A DNA stretch of 64,000 bases from an uncultured Cardiobacterium sp. (GTDB taxonomy: Bacteria; Pseudomonadota; Gammaproteobacteria; Cardiobacteriales; Cardiobacteriaceae). Below are positions 14,873 to 21,689 of this stretch, piece after piece (position 1 is the first letter of the stretch; each line of letters opens with the position of its first letter). The stretch lies in NCBI RefSeq assembly GCF_938028825.1, contig NZ_CALIZP010000017.1, forward strand, positions 1 to 64,000, given 5' to 3'. The notes beneath the pieces were generated by a model. That model searched no databases. It was not told the DNA's origin and was given only the letters and a program-made list of their open reading frames with translations. The position numbers and the translations under genes were made by a program.

Positions 14873-15820
14873 ATGTCACAAAGTGAATTCAAGCGCCTGC
14901 GCGTCGTTGACACCATCCTCACCAAAGTCGTCCTCGGCTACAACCTCGACCAGGAATTTTCCGGTCACCATCTTTTCCCGGATGTCAGCGTCAGCGCAAT
15001 GGGCGGCAAAATCATCAAATTCGGCAAAGAATCCTACATCGTCACCGATACCACCCGCGCCCCCGGCGAAACCGTGCGTAGTATCGGCATCATCTATAGC
15101 AGCGACGATTACGCCCTCGTCAACCGCCTCCTCGAAGGGACAGTGCCGGAAGAGTTTGCCACCGAGATGAACAAGGTGCCGGGCATCAACGCGCAAACCC
15201 TGGCCGTCAATCAGGTCATGCAAAAAATGCGTCTCGAAGGCGAGGTAAAAAAAGCCAAGCTGGCTACTACCGCCAGCCTCTATGCCACCGGCCACACCGA
15301 AGCGCTCACCGGCAACGATATGTGGGATAACGCTGCTTCCAAGCCGCTTGACGCCATCCGGGACGCCAAGGCAAAAATCCGCAAGGCAACCGGGCGCTAT
15401 CCGAATGTGTTGCACCTCGATATCTACGCTTACGAGGCGCTGAAAACCCATCCAAAAATCCTGGAACAATTCAAATACACCGGCAAGACCAGTATTACCA
15501 GCGACATGCTTGCGTCCTACTTCGACATTGACACTGTCGTTGTCGCCAAGGCTGTTTCCGTCGCCGACAAGGATGCGCCCTTTGCCGAAGTGTGGGGCAA
15601 CAACACCATCCTTGCCTACGTCCCCCCTGCTGCCATGCGCGCGCAGGCCGTGCCGTCCTTTGGCTACAACTACGTCCTCACCGGTACGCCCAAAGTGGAA
15701 AAGGGCTACTTCGAGAACAGCGACCGCTCGTGGCACTACCCGGTGGCAATGGCCGATCAGGCCGTTCTGACCGATAACAGCGCCGGTTTCCTCTTCACCA
15801 ACACCGCCACCATCAAGTAA
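14873..15820 (+). CDS. Major capsid protein (Mu gpT-like)
   Basis: The 315-residue protein follows AAGGAGC and has the HK97-fold pattern of the Mu-like major head subunit: an N-arm, then GYNLDQEFSGHHLFPDVSV near residue 20. The central KPLDAIRDAKAKIRKATGRYPN with VLHLDIYAYEALKTHPKI lies near 160-200, and the C-terminus has VAMADQAVLTDNSAGFLFTN. It forms the head shell after cleavage by the gene I protease. Neighbours and length agree with the family. Confidence 0.9.
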   Translation: MSQSEFKRLRVVDTILTKVVLGYNLDQEFSGHHLFPDVSVSAMGGKIIKFGKESYIVTDTTRAPGETVRSIGIIYSSDDYALVNRLLEGTVPEEFATEMNKVPGINAQTLAVNQVMQKMRLEGEVKKAKLATTASLYATGHTEALTGNDMWDNAASKPLDAIRDAKAKIRKATGRYPNVLHLDIYAYEALKTHPKILEQFKYTGKTSITSDMLASYFDIDTVVVAKAVSVADKDAPFAEVWGNNTILAYVPPAAMRAQAVPSFGYNYVLTGTPKVEKGYFENSDRSWHYPVAMADQAVLTDNSAGFLFTNTATIK

Positions 15821-15829
15821 GGAGGCCAT

Positions 15830-16303
15830 ATGCGCTATACCGTATTGCAACCCCTGCGCCATAACGGCACACGCTACGAGGCCGGAGACGTGATAGACGA
15901 CATTGACGATGCCGTTGCCGCCGGACTTATCGAACGCGGCCTTATCCTGCTCGCGGATATCGGCGAGGCCCTGCAACAGGACATCGCCCCGGCGCCGGCC
16001 AATGAACCGGAACCGGCCAATGCTCCCCCGGCAGAAGCCCATGAACCGACAGAAGCGGCCAACGACCCCGTAGCGGTAGAGGGCGAACTGGAACTGACGC
16101 CGGAAGTCGTCGTCGGCATCCTTTACGAAGAAAAACCGGACCGCAAACCGACGCTGAAAAAGGCCGTTGAAATGCTGGAAAGGCACCGCGACGCCGGCAC
16201 AACCGAAGACGGCATCCGCCTTACCATCGACCCACAGACGCTCACGCAGGAAATGCTGGATACCGCCTGGATTCTCTACCTCGACCCCGGTGACGCGGCA
16301 TGA
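15830..16303 (+). CDS. Head-region protein with Pro/Glu-rich linker, unknown
   Basis: The 157-residue protein starts after GGAGG. Residues 1-45 form a small domain (YTVLQPLRHNGTRYEAGDVI, then AAGLIERGLI) like the short proteins that follow major capsid genes. A low-complexity Pro/Ala/Glu linker (about 48-82, three near-repeats of ANEPEPAN type) comes next, then a helical C-terminus ending in LYLDPGDAA. It overlaps the gp36-like gene by four bases. The role is unknown; head completion is likely from position. Confidence 0.6.
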   Translation: MRYTVLQPLRHNGTRYEAGDVIDDIDDAVAAGLIERGLILLADIGEALQQDIAPAPANEPEPANAPPAEAHEPTEAANDPVAVEGELELTPEVVVGILYEEKPDRKPTLKKAVEMLERHRDAGTTEDGIRLTIDPQTLTQEMLDTAWILYLDPGDAA

Positions 16304-16773
16304 CCTACTGCACGCCGCTGGAACTCATCGCCCACGCCAACCGCGCCAGTCTCATCGGGCAGTTGGCGGGCAGCGACTACGCGCCGCTACCCGCCGCCGA
16401 TGATGTGCAGCAATATTTCACGCAGGGCATCGTTGCGCCGGGCTACGAACAGGCGCTCTCCGACCTGAAAGCGCGCGTCGAGCAGGCCATCAGTCTTGCC
16501 GCTGGCGACATCGACGGCTACCTGACGCTATTGCCGGATATGCGCTTTCCAGTGGAAACGCTGAAAGCGGCGTGCATGGACATGGCGCTGTACCGCCTCT
16601 TCGACAGCCTTGACGACAAATCTGTGGTCAAGCAGCTCAACGATGCGCGCCACGCCTTCTTCAACCGCCTCATCACCGGCGCCGCCGCGAAAAGACAGGA
16701 GACCGCTTACGGCACTGCGCAAACCAGCGGCCCTGACGCCTACTGGACCGACGACCGACTGCGGGGGTACTGA
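16300..16773 (+). CDS. DUF1320 head completion protein (Mu gp36-like)
   Basis: The 157-residue protein matches DUF1320. It has an N-terminal CTPLELIAHANRASLIGQLA, then ALSDLKARVEQAISLAAGDIDGYL, the typical phrase before the second helix LKAACMDMALYRLFD, and a C-terminal KRLITGAA-like helix. Mu gp36 and its relatives sit at the head-tail connector. The start overlaps the preceding gene and the stop is one base before the next ATG. Confidence 0.85.
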   Translation: MTYCTPLELIAHANRASLIGQLAGSDYAPLPAADDVQQYFTQGIVAPGYEQALSDLKARVEQAISLAAGDIDGYLTLLPDMRFPVETLKAACMDMALYRLFDSLDDKSVVKQLNDARHAFFNRLITGAAAKRQETAYGTAQTSGPDAYWTDDRLRGY

Positions 16774-16774
16774 T

Positions 16775-17233
16775 ATGACCAATTTCTTCGCCCCGCGCGA
16801 CACACTCATCCGCCACCTGCGTCTGCTGATTGACAGCAACACCCTGCGCAGCGTCGAAAGCGCCAACGAATTTGCCGACTTGCTCGACGGCAAGCTGCCC
16901 TTTGTCCACCGCGCCGCCTATGTGGTTTATGACAAATACAGCAACGTTTCGGTGCAGGGCCGTACGCAGAAAATGACGCAGCATTACACCGTCTATCTCG
17001 TCATGCGCCACGCCCGCCGCGCCGAACCCGATATGGAGGCAGGCACCGTCCTGGCCGCGCTGATGGCGCACGTCGAAGGCCTTGCCGTCAGCGACGGCGA
17101 CACCCACACCAATCCCGGATACGGCAAGCGCTTCACCCTCGGCGTTGCCGACGATGCCTTCTATCGCCCCGATGGCTGGGGCATCTATCCGGCCTCCTTC
17201 ACCATTGACATCATCAACCTACGGAGCAGTTAA
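16775..17233 (+). CDS. DUF1834-like connector protein (Mu gp37-like)
   Basis: The 152-residue protein starts at ATG 16775 and fits the gp37 position between gp36 and the tail tube. It has an N-terminal helix LIRHLRLLIDSNTL, a strand-rich core (PFVHRAAYVVYDKYSNVS; HYTVYLVMRHARRAEP) and the C-terminal SFTIDIINLRSS strand, as in tail-terminator folds. It probably caps the tail tube or joins it to the connector. The family link is from pattern and synteny. Confidence 0.7.
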   Translation: MTNFFAPRDTLIRHLRLLIDSNTLRSVESANEFADLLDGKLPFVHRAAYVVYDKYSNVSVQGRTQKMTQHYTVYLVMRHARRAEPDMEAGTVLAALMAHVEGLAVSDGDTHTNPGYGKRFTLGVADDAFYRPDGWGIYPASFTIDIINLRSS

Positions 17234-17989
17234 ATGCCAACCCTCAACAGCATCCTTAACGACCACGGCTTTATCGGCACTGGTGTGCCGTATTTCATCC
17301 CGGACGACCCCAATACCCCGGCGTTTTACCTCGGTAATCCCGTCTCGGCCAAGATCGCGCAGTCCTCCGACGTCAAAACCCGCAAATCGCGGCGTAAACA
17401 CGATGCCGGTGCCATTCTTGACAGTATCACCACCCCGAAAGCACCGGACGTCACCATTCAAACCGACACCTTCCAGCCGCTCACTTGGGCGATGGCGATG
17501 ATGGGTAAGGCTGTGGATGTGACCACCACCGTGCAAACCGTCGCTGATGAACCCGTCAAAGCCCGCCTCAGCGGTTACCACAAACTGGCGCATGGCGACA
17601 TTGACCCCGCTACCGTCGAAGTCAAAAAGGGCGGCTCAACCATCGCGGCGGCCAAGTACACCCTCAATACCGAGGTGGGCCTGCTGCAAATCACTGATGG
17701 CACGGCAGCCGCCGAAGGCGACGACATTACCGTCAGCTACAAGACCCTGGCCCTCAACAAAGTGGCCGTGGATGGTGCCCGTGTCAGCAGCTTCAAGGGA
17801 GCGCTCATCATCGACGGGCAAAACGAAGTGACCAAGAAACGCGCCAAACTCACCCTGCCGAACGTCTCGCTGGCCGTTGATGGCGAACTGGACTGGTTCA
17901 GTGACGACTTCAACAGCGTCACCATGAAAGGCACGGCGGCTGTCGGCAAAAACGGTGAAGCCCCATTTACCATTGAACTGTATGAATAA
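17234..17989 (+). CDS. Major tail tube protein, siphovirus type
   Basis: The 251-residue protein is a long-tail tube subunit: PTLNSILNDHGFIGTGVPYF at the start, a core with LTWAMAMMGKAVD, a likely Ig-like insertion (about residues 95-170, VEVKKGGSTIAAAKY and DDITVSYKTL), and a C-terminal DFNSVTMKGTAAVGKNG. No sheath gene precedes it, so the tail is of the non-contractile kind found in B3/D3112-like phages, not the Mu kind. The tail chaperone and tape measure that should follow are missing in the window. Confidence 0.75.
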   Translation: MPTLNSILNDHGFIGTGVPYFIPDDPNTPAFYLGNPVSAKIAQSSDVKTRKSRRKHDAGAILDSITTPKAPDVTIQTDTFQPLTWAMAMMGKAVDVTTTVQTVADEPVKARLSGYHKLAHGDIDPATVEVKKGGSTIAAAKYTLNTEVGLLQITDGTAAAEGDDITVSYKTLALNKVAVDGARVSSFKGALIIDGQNEVTKKRAKLTLPNVSLAVDGELDWFSDDFNSVTMKGTAAVGKNGEAPFTIELYE

Positions 17990-18000
17990 GAGGCACCCCC

Positions 18001-18201
18001 ATGACTGGATTACCCACTACCACGCCAGCGGAGAACAGTGTGCCGGTGCGTCTCACCGCCGACACCACTATCGGCAATGTACCGATGAAAGCAGGCGCCA
18101 CCGTCGCCGTCGCTCCCGACACCGCTGACTGGCTGGTGCAACACGGCGCGGCGGCCATCATCCGTGAAGAGCGGAAGGAGGACGGCTATCGAAAGAAGTG
18201 A
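18001..18201 (+). CDS. Small tail-module protein, unknown
   Basis: The 66-residue protein starts after AGAGGCACC. It has a compact beta pattern (VPVRLTADTTIGNVPMKAGATVAVA) and ends with a basic tail. Small proteins of this shape follow tail tube or head genes in several phages. It is the last gene of the late block before the hairpin-rich stretch at 18.2-18.9 kb. No function assigned. Confidence 0.6.
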   Translation: MTGLPTTTPAENSVPVRLTADTTIGNVPMKAGATVAVAPDTADWLVQHGAAAIIREERKEDGYRKK

Positions 18202-18342
18202 ATAACACAGCGCTTATATGAATTTACGTTAGGCGGCTGCAGCAATGTGGCCGCTTTTCCGGCGGCAGGATGGACAGCAAAACCGCCGACCGTCGGCAGT
18301 TTCTTACTGTTGTTTTTACCTATCCCTTTGTTTTTTGACGAT

Positions 18343-18609
18343 ATGATTTTTTTTGCAGTGCCGACCGTCGGCGTTTTGACTTTCATCACCGACCACGCCG
18401 GATGGTTCTCGATGCTCCTGCTCTATCCATTATGGCGGCGTCTGGCTGCGCTGGCATGGATAATGATCCGAGAATGGCTGCGCCCGACGCGCACGATTGT
18501 CATCCGCCACTGGCGCGGCAAACCCCTGCCACAGCCCGTTGTCCTTGACCTGAGCAGCAAAGAACCCCTGGTCAGTCAGCTCAAGAAAATAAGGCAGGAG
18601 GAGGATTGA
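18343..18609 (+). CDS. Possible small membrane protein between late and early modules
   Basis: An open frame runs from 18247 to 18609. The first 30 codons contain one of the hairpins, so an internal ATG (18343, or 18412) is more likely. The product would have hydrophobic segments IFFAVPTVGVLTFI and WFSMLLLYPLWRRLAALAWI, then a basic amphipathic stretch and the acidic end KKIRQEED. No good ribosome-binding site was found. It could be a lysogenic-conversion membrane protein. The evidence is weak. Confidence 0.35.
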   Translation: MIFFAVPTVGVLTFITDHAGWFSMLLLYPLWRRLAALAWIMIREWLRPTRTIVIRHWRGKPLPQPVVLDLSSKEPLVSQLKKIRQEED

Positions 18610-18696
18610 TGTTTTCCTGCAAAAACCGGCGACGTGCCGCCGCTTTTAATCCGCCATTTTTGGCTATCCTGTTGTTTTTACTGATTGTTGCAAAAT

Positions 18697-18721
18697 AAAA
18701 GCGGCGACTGTCGCCGCTTTT
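18697..18721 (+). terminator. Terminator hairpin in the array
   Basis: A perfect stem (AAAGCGGCGA / TCGCCGCTTT) with a three-base loop and a final T-run. It would stop late-operon or membrane-protein transcripts before the convergent repressor gene. Confidence 0.7.
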
Positions 18722-18765
18722 GTTGGCATCCCTACTTCTTGCGCGAGACTGAGAGATGCCTTTCC

Positions 18766-18796
18766 AAAAACCGCCAGCAGATGGCGGTTTTTTTAT
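18766..18796 (+). terminator. Second strong terminator in the array
   Basis: The stem AAAAACCGCCA / TGGCGGTTTTT with a five-base loop is followed by further T. Because the arms begin with A-runs, the hairpin can act in both directions, toward the late genes and the repressor gene. Confidence 0.75.
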
Positions 18797-18864
18797 GTTG
18801 CTTCTTCCAATCTATTGTTATTTATAGATTTACTGTTTTGACAAACCGCCAGCGCTGGCGGTTT

Positions 18865-19365
18865 TTACTTCTTGCGCAGCAGTTTCCGTAAGGATCCTGC
18901 CGCCACATCAATCGCATCATCATCCATTTGCGCAGCCAGTAGCATCAGATCCAGTAGCTTAGGGTTGCCAATCTCCTGCACCACCGCCCGCACAGCCTCG
19001 CGGCTGCGCAACAGGGCCAATTCTCGCCGCTCCTGCTGCACGCGGCGGTTGACCTCGGCATTCAGCGCCAGCTGGAAACGTTCGTCTTCGGGCACTTCTT
19101 CCCCGTCGCGCCAGTAGGGGGCGAGCATATTGGCGCGGAACAGCGCCTGTGCCTGCGCGTCCTGCCGCAGTCCGGTGAGGATGTAAGTCGCATCCGCACC
19201 TAGGTTAATGAAATTTCTCAGCACTTTGCCATCTAAGTCTGATGTGCCTTTCTCGTAGCGAATCCATTGCTGGCGCCTTATTCCGCATTTCTCTGCGACT
19301 TCTTCTTGGGTAAGTCCCAGTCTAAGCCTTTCTTCTTTAATGCGTTTTTCTTTGCTATCTTTCAA
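18865..19365 (-). CDS. Phage repressor (c-type), HTH_3 N-terminus
   Basis: The protein has about 166 residues if TTG 19365 is used. No ATG lies near the HTH region, and the open frame upstream runs through the operator and the divergent promoter, so a non-ATG start is likely. Residues 10-45 form a Cro/C1-type HTH (RLRLGLTQEEVAEKCGIRRQQWIRYEKG). The C-terminal half is helical and charged and ends in RKLLRKK. It is divergent from ner and flanked by operator-like repeats, as in Mu. It should keep the prophage silent by blocking the early promoter. Confidence 0.75.
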   Translation of the reverse strand: MKDSKEKRIKEERLRLGLTQEEVAEKCGIRRQQWIRYEKGTSDLDGKVLRNFINLGADATYILTGLRQDAQAQALFRANMLAPYWRDGEEVPEDERFQLALNAEVNRRVQQERRELALLRSREAVRAVVQEIGNPKLLDLMLLAAQMDDDAIDVAAGSLRKLLRKK

Positions 19366-19418
19366 TGTAACACCAATGGTACATAAATCATTTGACAATG
19401 TACGATGAATCGTACAAA
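19366..19418. promoter_or_regulatory. Divergent c/ner operator-promoter region
   Basis: TTGACA (19392-19397) and TACAAA (19413-19418) form a possible early promoter. A perfect palindrome of TGTACGAT, GA and ATCGTACA (19399-19416) lies between them, so a bound repressor would block RNA polymerase. A second half-site, ATGGTACA (19376-19383), lies 16 bp to the left and matches seven of eight bases. The layout is that of a Mu c/ner switch; the binding protein is inferred. Confidence 0.7.
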
Positions 19419-19459
19419 CTAACCTTATCCAAACAACAACCCATAAGCGAGAACACAAC

Positions 19460-19717
19460 ATGAACGCTCTGGAAATCAAACAAGCCCTTGGCGCCAAAGG
19501 CTACAGCCTGCGCATGCTGGCTGCCGCGCTGGATGTGCATCCGGCCACCGTCAGCCAGACCATCAACCGCAACGGCACCAGCCACCGTGTGGCGCGCGCC
19601 ATTGCCAAGGTGCTGGACTGTGATCTCTATCAGGTTTTCCCCGACTACCGCGACTGCTACCCGATCCCGGAAAAGAAGAGCGAAGTCATAGAAAACCTTA
19701 GAAAAATCATAGGGTAA
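19460..19717 (+). CDS. ner: Ner-like DNA-binding regulator
   Basis: The 85-residue protein is a Ner/Nlp-type HTH: EIKQALGAKGYSLRMLAAAL then DVHPATVSQTINRNGTSHRV. It lies divergent from the repressor and starts the early operon, the position of ner in Mu. Ner represses both early and repressor transcription once lytic growth starts. The C-terminal tail (KKSEVIENLRKIIG) is charged. The start ATG 19460 is chosen for the HTH alignment; the leader contains the operator. Confidence 0.8.
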   Translation: MNALEIKQALGAKGYSLRMLAAALDVHPATVSQTINRNGTSHRVARAIAKVLDCDLYQVFPDYRDCYPIPEKKSEVIENLRKIIG

Positions 19718-19734
19718 TTATAGCAGAAAGCGCT

Positions 19735-19755
19735 ATTTGCAACCACGTTTCAAAT
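19735..19755. promoter_or_regulatory. 21-bp palindromic operator-like site upstream of rha-like gene 2
   Basis: Two 9-bp arms, ATTTGCAAC and GTTTCAAAT, flank CAC and match in all but one pair. Aligned with the site at 8558-8578, 18 of 21 positions agree, and both lie just 5' of an rha-like gene. Here it sits 13 bases before the start codon, where binding would block translation or transcription. Confidence 0.55.
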
Positions 19756-19767
19756 AAGGAAGCCACT

Positions 19768-20403
19768 ATGTCCATCAAGCAATTAATCCCCGCTGAGCTG
19801 ATCGAAACTGACGCCCACGGCAACAACTTCACCACCAGTCTCAAGGTGGCGGCCTATTTCGGCAAAAAACACCTGCACGTCCTGCGCGATATTGCCCACC
19901 GTATAGCCATCATCGCCGCCGTTAGCGGGGGCGGCAGTACATCTAAACCTGGATGCATTGAGGGTGAAGGACAATCCAAATCTGGATTGTCCCCGAACGG
20001 CGTAATTTTGCGCCGTCAGGCACGACTGCCTGGATTTTGGCTGTCCTCGTATCAAAACGAGCAAGGCAAGACGCAGCCGATGTATCGCCTTGACCGTGAT
20101 GCCTTTGTCTTCTTGGTCATGCGCTGGAGCGGGGATCGGGCGGCGAAATGCCAGCTGGATTTCCTCGATGCCTTCAATGAAATGGAAGCGCGCCTGCACG
20201 CGCAGGAGAACCGCGAAGCAGCCGCCTTCTACCGCCTGCGCGCGCCGTGGCAGCAGGTGGTGGCGGGTACCCTGCTGGGGCGCAGCCGCAGCGAGATTGC
20301 TGCCGAAGCAGGCTATGCCTCGCCGCACAGCATCAGCGCCGTGCGCCGCCGCCTGCGTGAGCTGGGCGTGCTGCTTGAGGAAGAAGAGGAAGAACGGGCA
20401 TGA
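19768..20403 (+). CDS. Rha-like phage regulatory protein 2 with internal insertion
   Basis: The 211-residue protein has the Rha core split by an insertion. FTTSLKVAAYFGKKHLHVLRDI (written as two halves around residue 22-43) is followed by about 35 extra residues (50-85), and then WLSSYQNEQGKTQPMYRLDRD and FVFLVMRWSGDRAAKCQ with DAFNEMEARL. The C-terminal part (150-200) is HTH-like (GRSRSEIAAEAGYASPHSIS). The inserted DNA carries an inverted repeat (ACAATCCA / TGGATTGT). The position after ner is within the early operon. It overlaps the next gene by four bases. Confidence 0.75.
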   Translation: MSIKQLIPAELIETDAHGNNFTTSLKVAAYFGKKHLHVLRDIAHRIAIIAAVSGGGSTSKPGCIEGEGQSKSGLSPNGVILRRQARLPGFWLSSYQNEQGKTQPMYRLDRDAFVFLVMRWSGDRAAKCQLDFLDAFNEMEARLHAQENREAAAFYRLRAPWQQVVAGTLLGRSRSEIAAEAGYASPHSISAVRRRLRELGVLLEEEEEERA

Positions 20404-20738
20404 ACGCGGTTGAAGGCTTTTCCAGTACGCAGATGCGCGGCTACGCCGTCTTCAAGGCGCTGTTCGGCCACGAACAGAACGGTATCAGCTGCCAGCAGTT
20501 GGCCGAGCGTTTTGACACGGGGCGGGCAGTAATGCTGCGCGATTTGCAAACCCTCGCCGCCGCCGGCCTCGCCGAGCAACTGCCGAACAAGAATTGGCGC
20601 GTCTCGATGATGTACGGACGCGAGGCCGTCAAAATTTTCAACGCCATTCAAGCGGCGCGGACACGGCTGGAAGAAGCCAGCAAGCGCTACGGTGTGGATG
20701 AAATATCTGAAGAAACGTTTATCCGTTATCAATATTGA
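20400..20738 (+). CDS. Winged-helix early-region protein
   Basis: The 112-residue protein carries a winged-helix pattern like IclR or MarR N-termini: TQMRGYAVFKALFGHEQNG, then SCQQLAERFDTGRAVMLRDLQTL and the wing AAAGLAEQLPNKNWRVS. A helical C-terminus follows. It lies between rha gene 2 and the coiled-coil early protein with overlapping starts, so it belongs to the early operon. It may regulate early genes; no family is named. Confidence 0.65.
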   Translation: MNAVEGFSSTQMRGYAVFKALFGHEQNGISCQQLAERFDTGRAVMLRDLQTLAAAGLAEQLPNKNWRVSMMYGREAVKIFNAIQAARTRLEEASKRYGVDEISEETFIRYQY

Positions 20739-20755
20739 AACAGGAGGAATCCCCT

Positions 20756-21682
20756 ATGGCTAAAGCGAAAGAAGTCCAGTTTGCGCAGGCCGCCGCCGCA
20801 GATGTCGCCGTCATGCAGGTATACGAGCAGAATGCCCGCCAGCTCAATCAGGAGCAGCTTGGCATGAACCGCCTGCTCGGGCGGATAGAGGCAACACAGG
20901 CCATATCCGCCTTTATCGAGACCGTCAGCCTGGCACAGATTGCCAAGATCAAGGAGGAGAAAGGTTATCGCGCCCTGAAGGATCAGGTGATGCTGATCGA
21001 CGGGGTGGAAGTCCGTCTGGATACTTGGGAAGGCTTCTGCAAAGCACTGGGATCAAGTCGGGAGAACATGGACTTGAAATTAGGAAATTTGCGGGCTCTT
21101 GGTGAATCTGCTCTTGCGCGGGCACAAGAACTGGGCATGACCACACGTGATTTACGCAAGCTGCGTCAACTGGATGCCAGTGATCAGAAGGTCGTGATTG
21201 GTGAGCTGGAAGCAGCCGTCGGCGACAAGGACGCCATCATCGACCTGATTACCGACATGAGCGCGCGCCACGTCAAGGAGAAAGAAGCGATGCAAAAGGC
21301 GCTGGACGAGCAGCGCGCCGAGGCCAAGGCCACCGCCCGCATCCTCGCCGACAAGGACGAGCGCATCAAGACGCTGCAAAAGCAAATTGTCCGGCAGGAG
21401 AACCGCACGATGGACGAGCAGCAGGAGGACGACCTGCACGCCCTCGACCTCGCCGTGGTGGAGTTTCTGAAACCCCGCGCCGCGCTGGAGGATGCCATCG
21501 CCGCCTGTCTCAACTATGAAGACAACGCTATGCACCTGCACGCCGCCAATGCCCTGCATGAGCTGAAGGAAGCCATCGTGCAGATTCAAATCCGCTTTGC
21601 ACTGGGTGATGTCACCAATCCGGATGACAGCTGGATGAATGTGACGGAAGAAGACATCCAGGCGGCCAATGAATTGAAGTAG
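20756..21682 (+). CDS. Early-region coiled-coil protein, unknown
   Basis: The 308-residue protein starts at ATG 20756 after a perfect AGGAGG. Residues 20-60 are helical, 70-110 hold a compact domain with LIDGVEVRLDTWEGFCKALG, and 140-215 form a long charged coiled coil (VKEKEAMQKALDEQRAEAKA and onward). The C-terminal 90 residues are a helical module with ALHELKEAIVQIQIRFALG. It is directly upstream of the transposase, as unnamed early proteins are in other B3-like phages. It may act in replication or host takeover, but no evidence shows this. Confidence 0.65.
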   Translation: MAKAKEVQFAQAAAADVAVMQVYEQNARQLNQEQLGMNRLLGRIEATQAISAFIETVSLAQIAKIKEEKGYRALKDQVMLIDGVEVRLDTWEGFCKALGSSRENMDLKLGNLRALGESALARAQELGMTTRDLRKLRQLDASDQKVVIGELEAAVGDKDAIIDLITDMSARHVKEKEAMQKALDEQRAEAKATARILADKDERIKTLQKQIVRQENRTMDEQQEDDLHALDLAVVEFLKPRAALEDAIAACLNYEDNAMHLHAANALHELKEAIVQIQIRFALGDVTNPDDSWMNVTEEDIQAANELK

Positions 21683-21689
21683 TGATGCT

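Larger units (their letters stand above)
18232..18867. repeat. Array of GC-rich hairpins at about 75-bp spacing
   Basis: Seven GC-rich inverted repeats lie here. The stems start near 18233, 18285, 18360, 18622, 18697, 18766 and 18843. The second and third share the identical 13-mer GCCGACCGTCGGC; the fifth is AAAGCGGCGA / TCGCCGCTTT. The sixth and seventh share an ACCGCCA / TGGCGGT stem. Adjacent starts are mostly 69-77 bp apart. The fifth and sixth carry T-runs and are good terminators. Confidence 0.75.

Noticed and set aside
18232..18867. CRISPR array
   Set aside because: The hairpins differ from each other and lack identical direct repeats; no cas genes are in the window.
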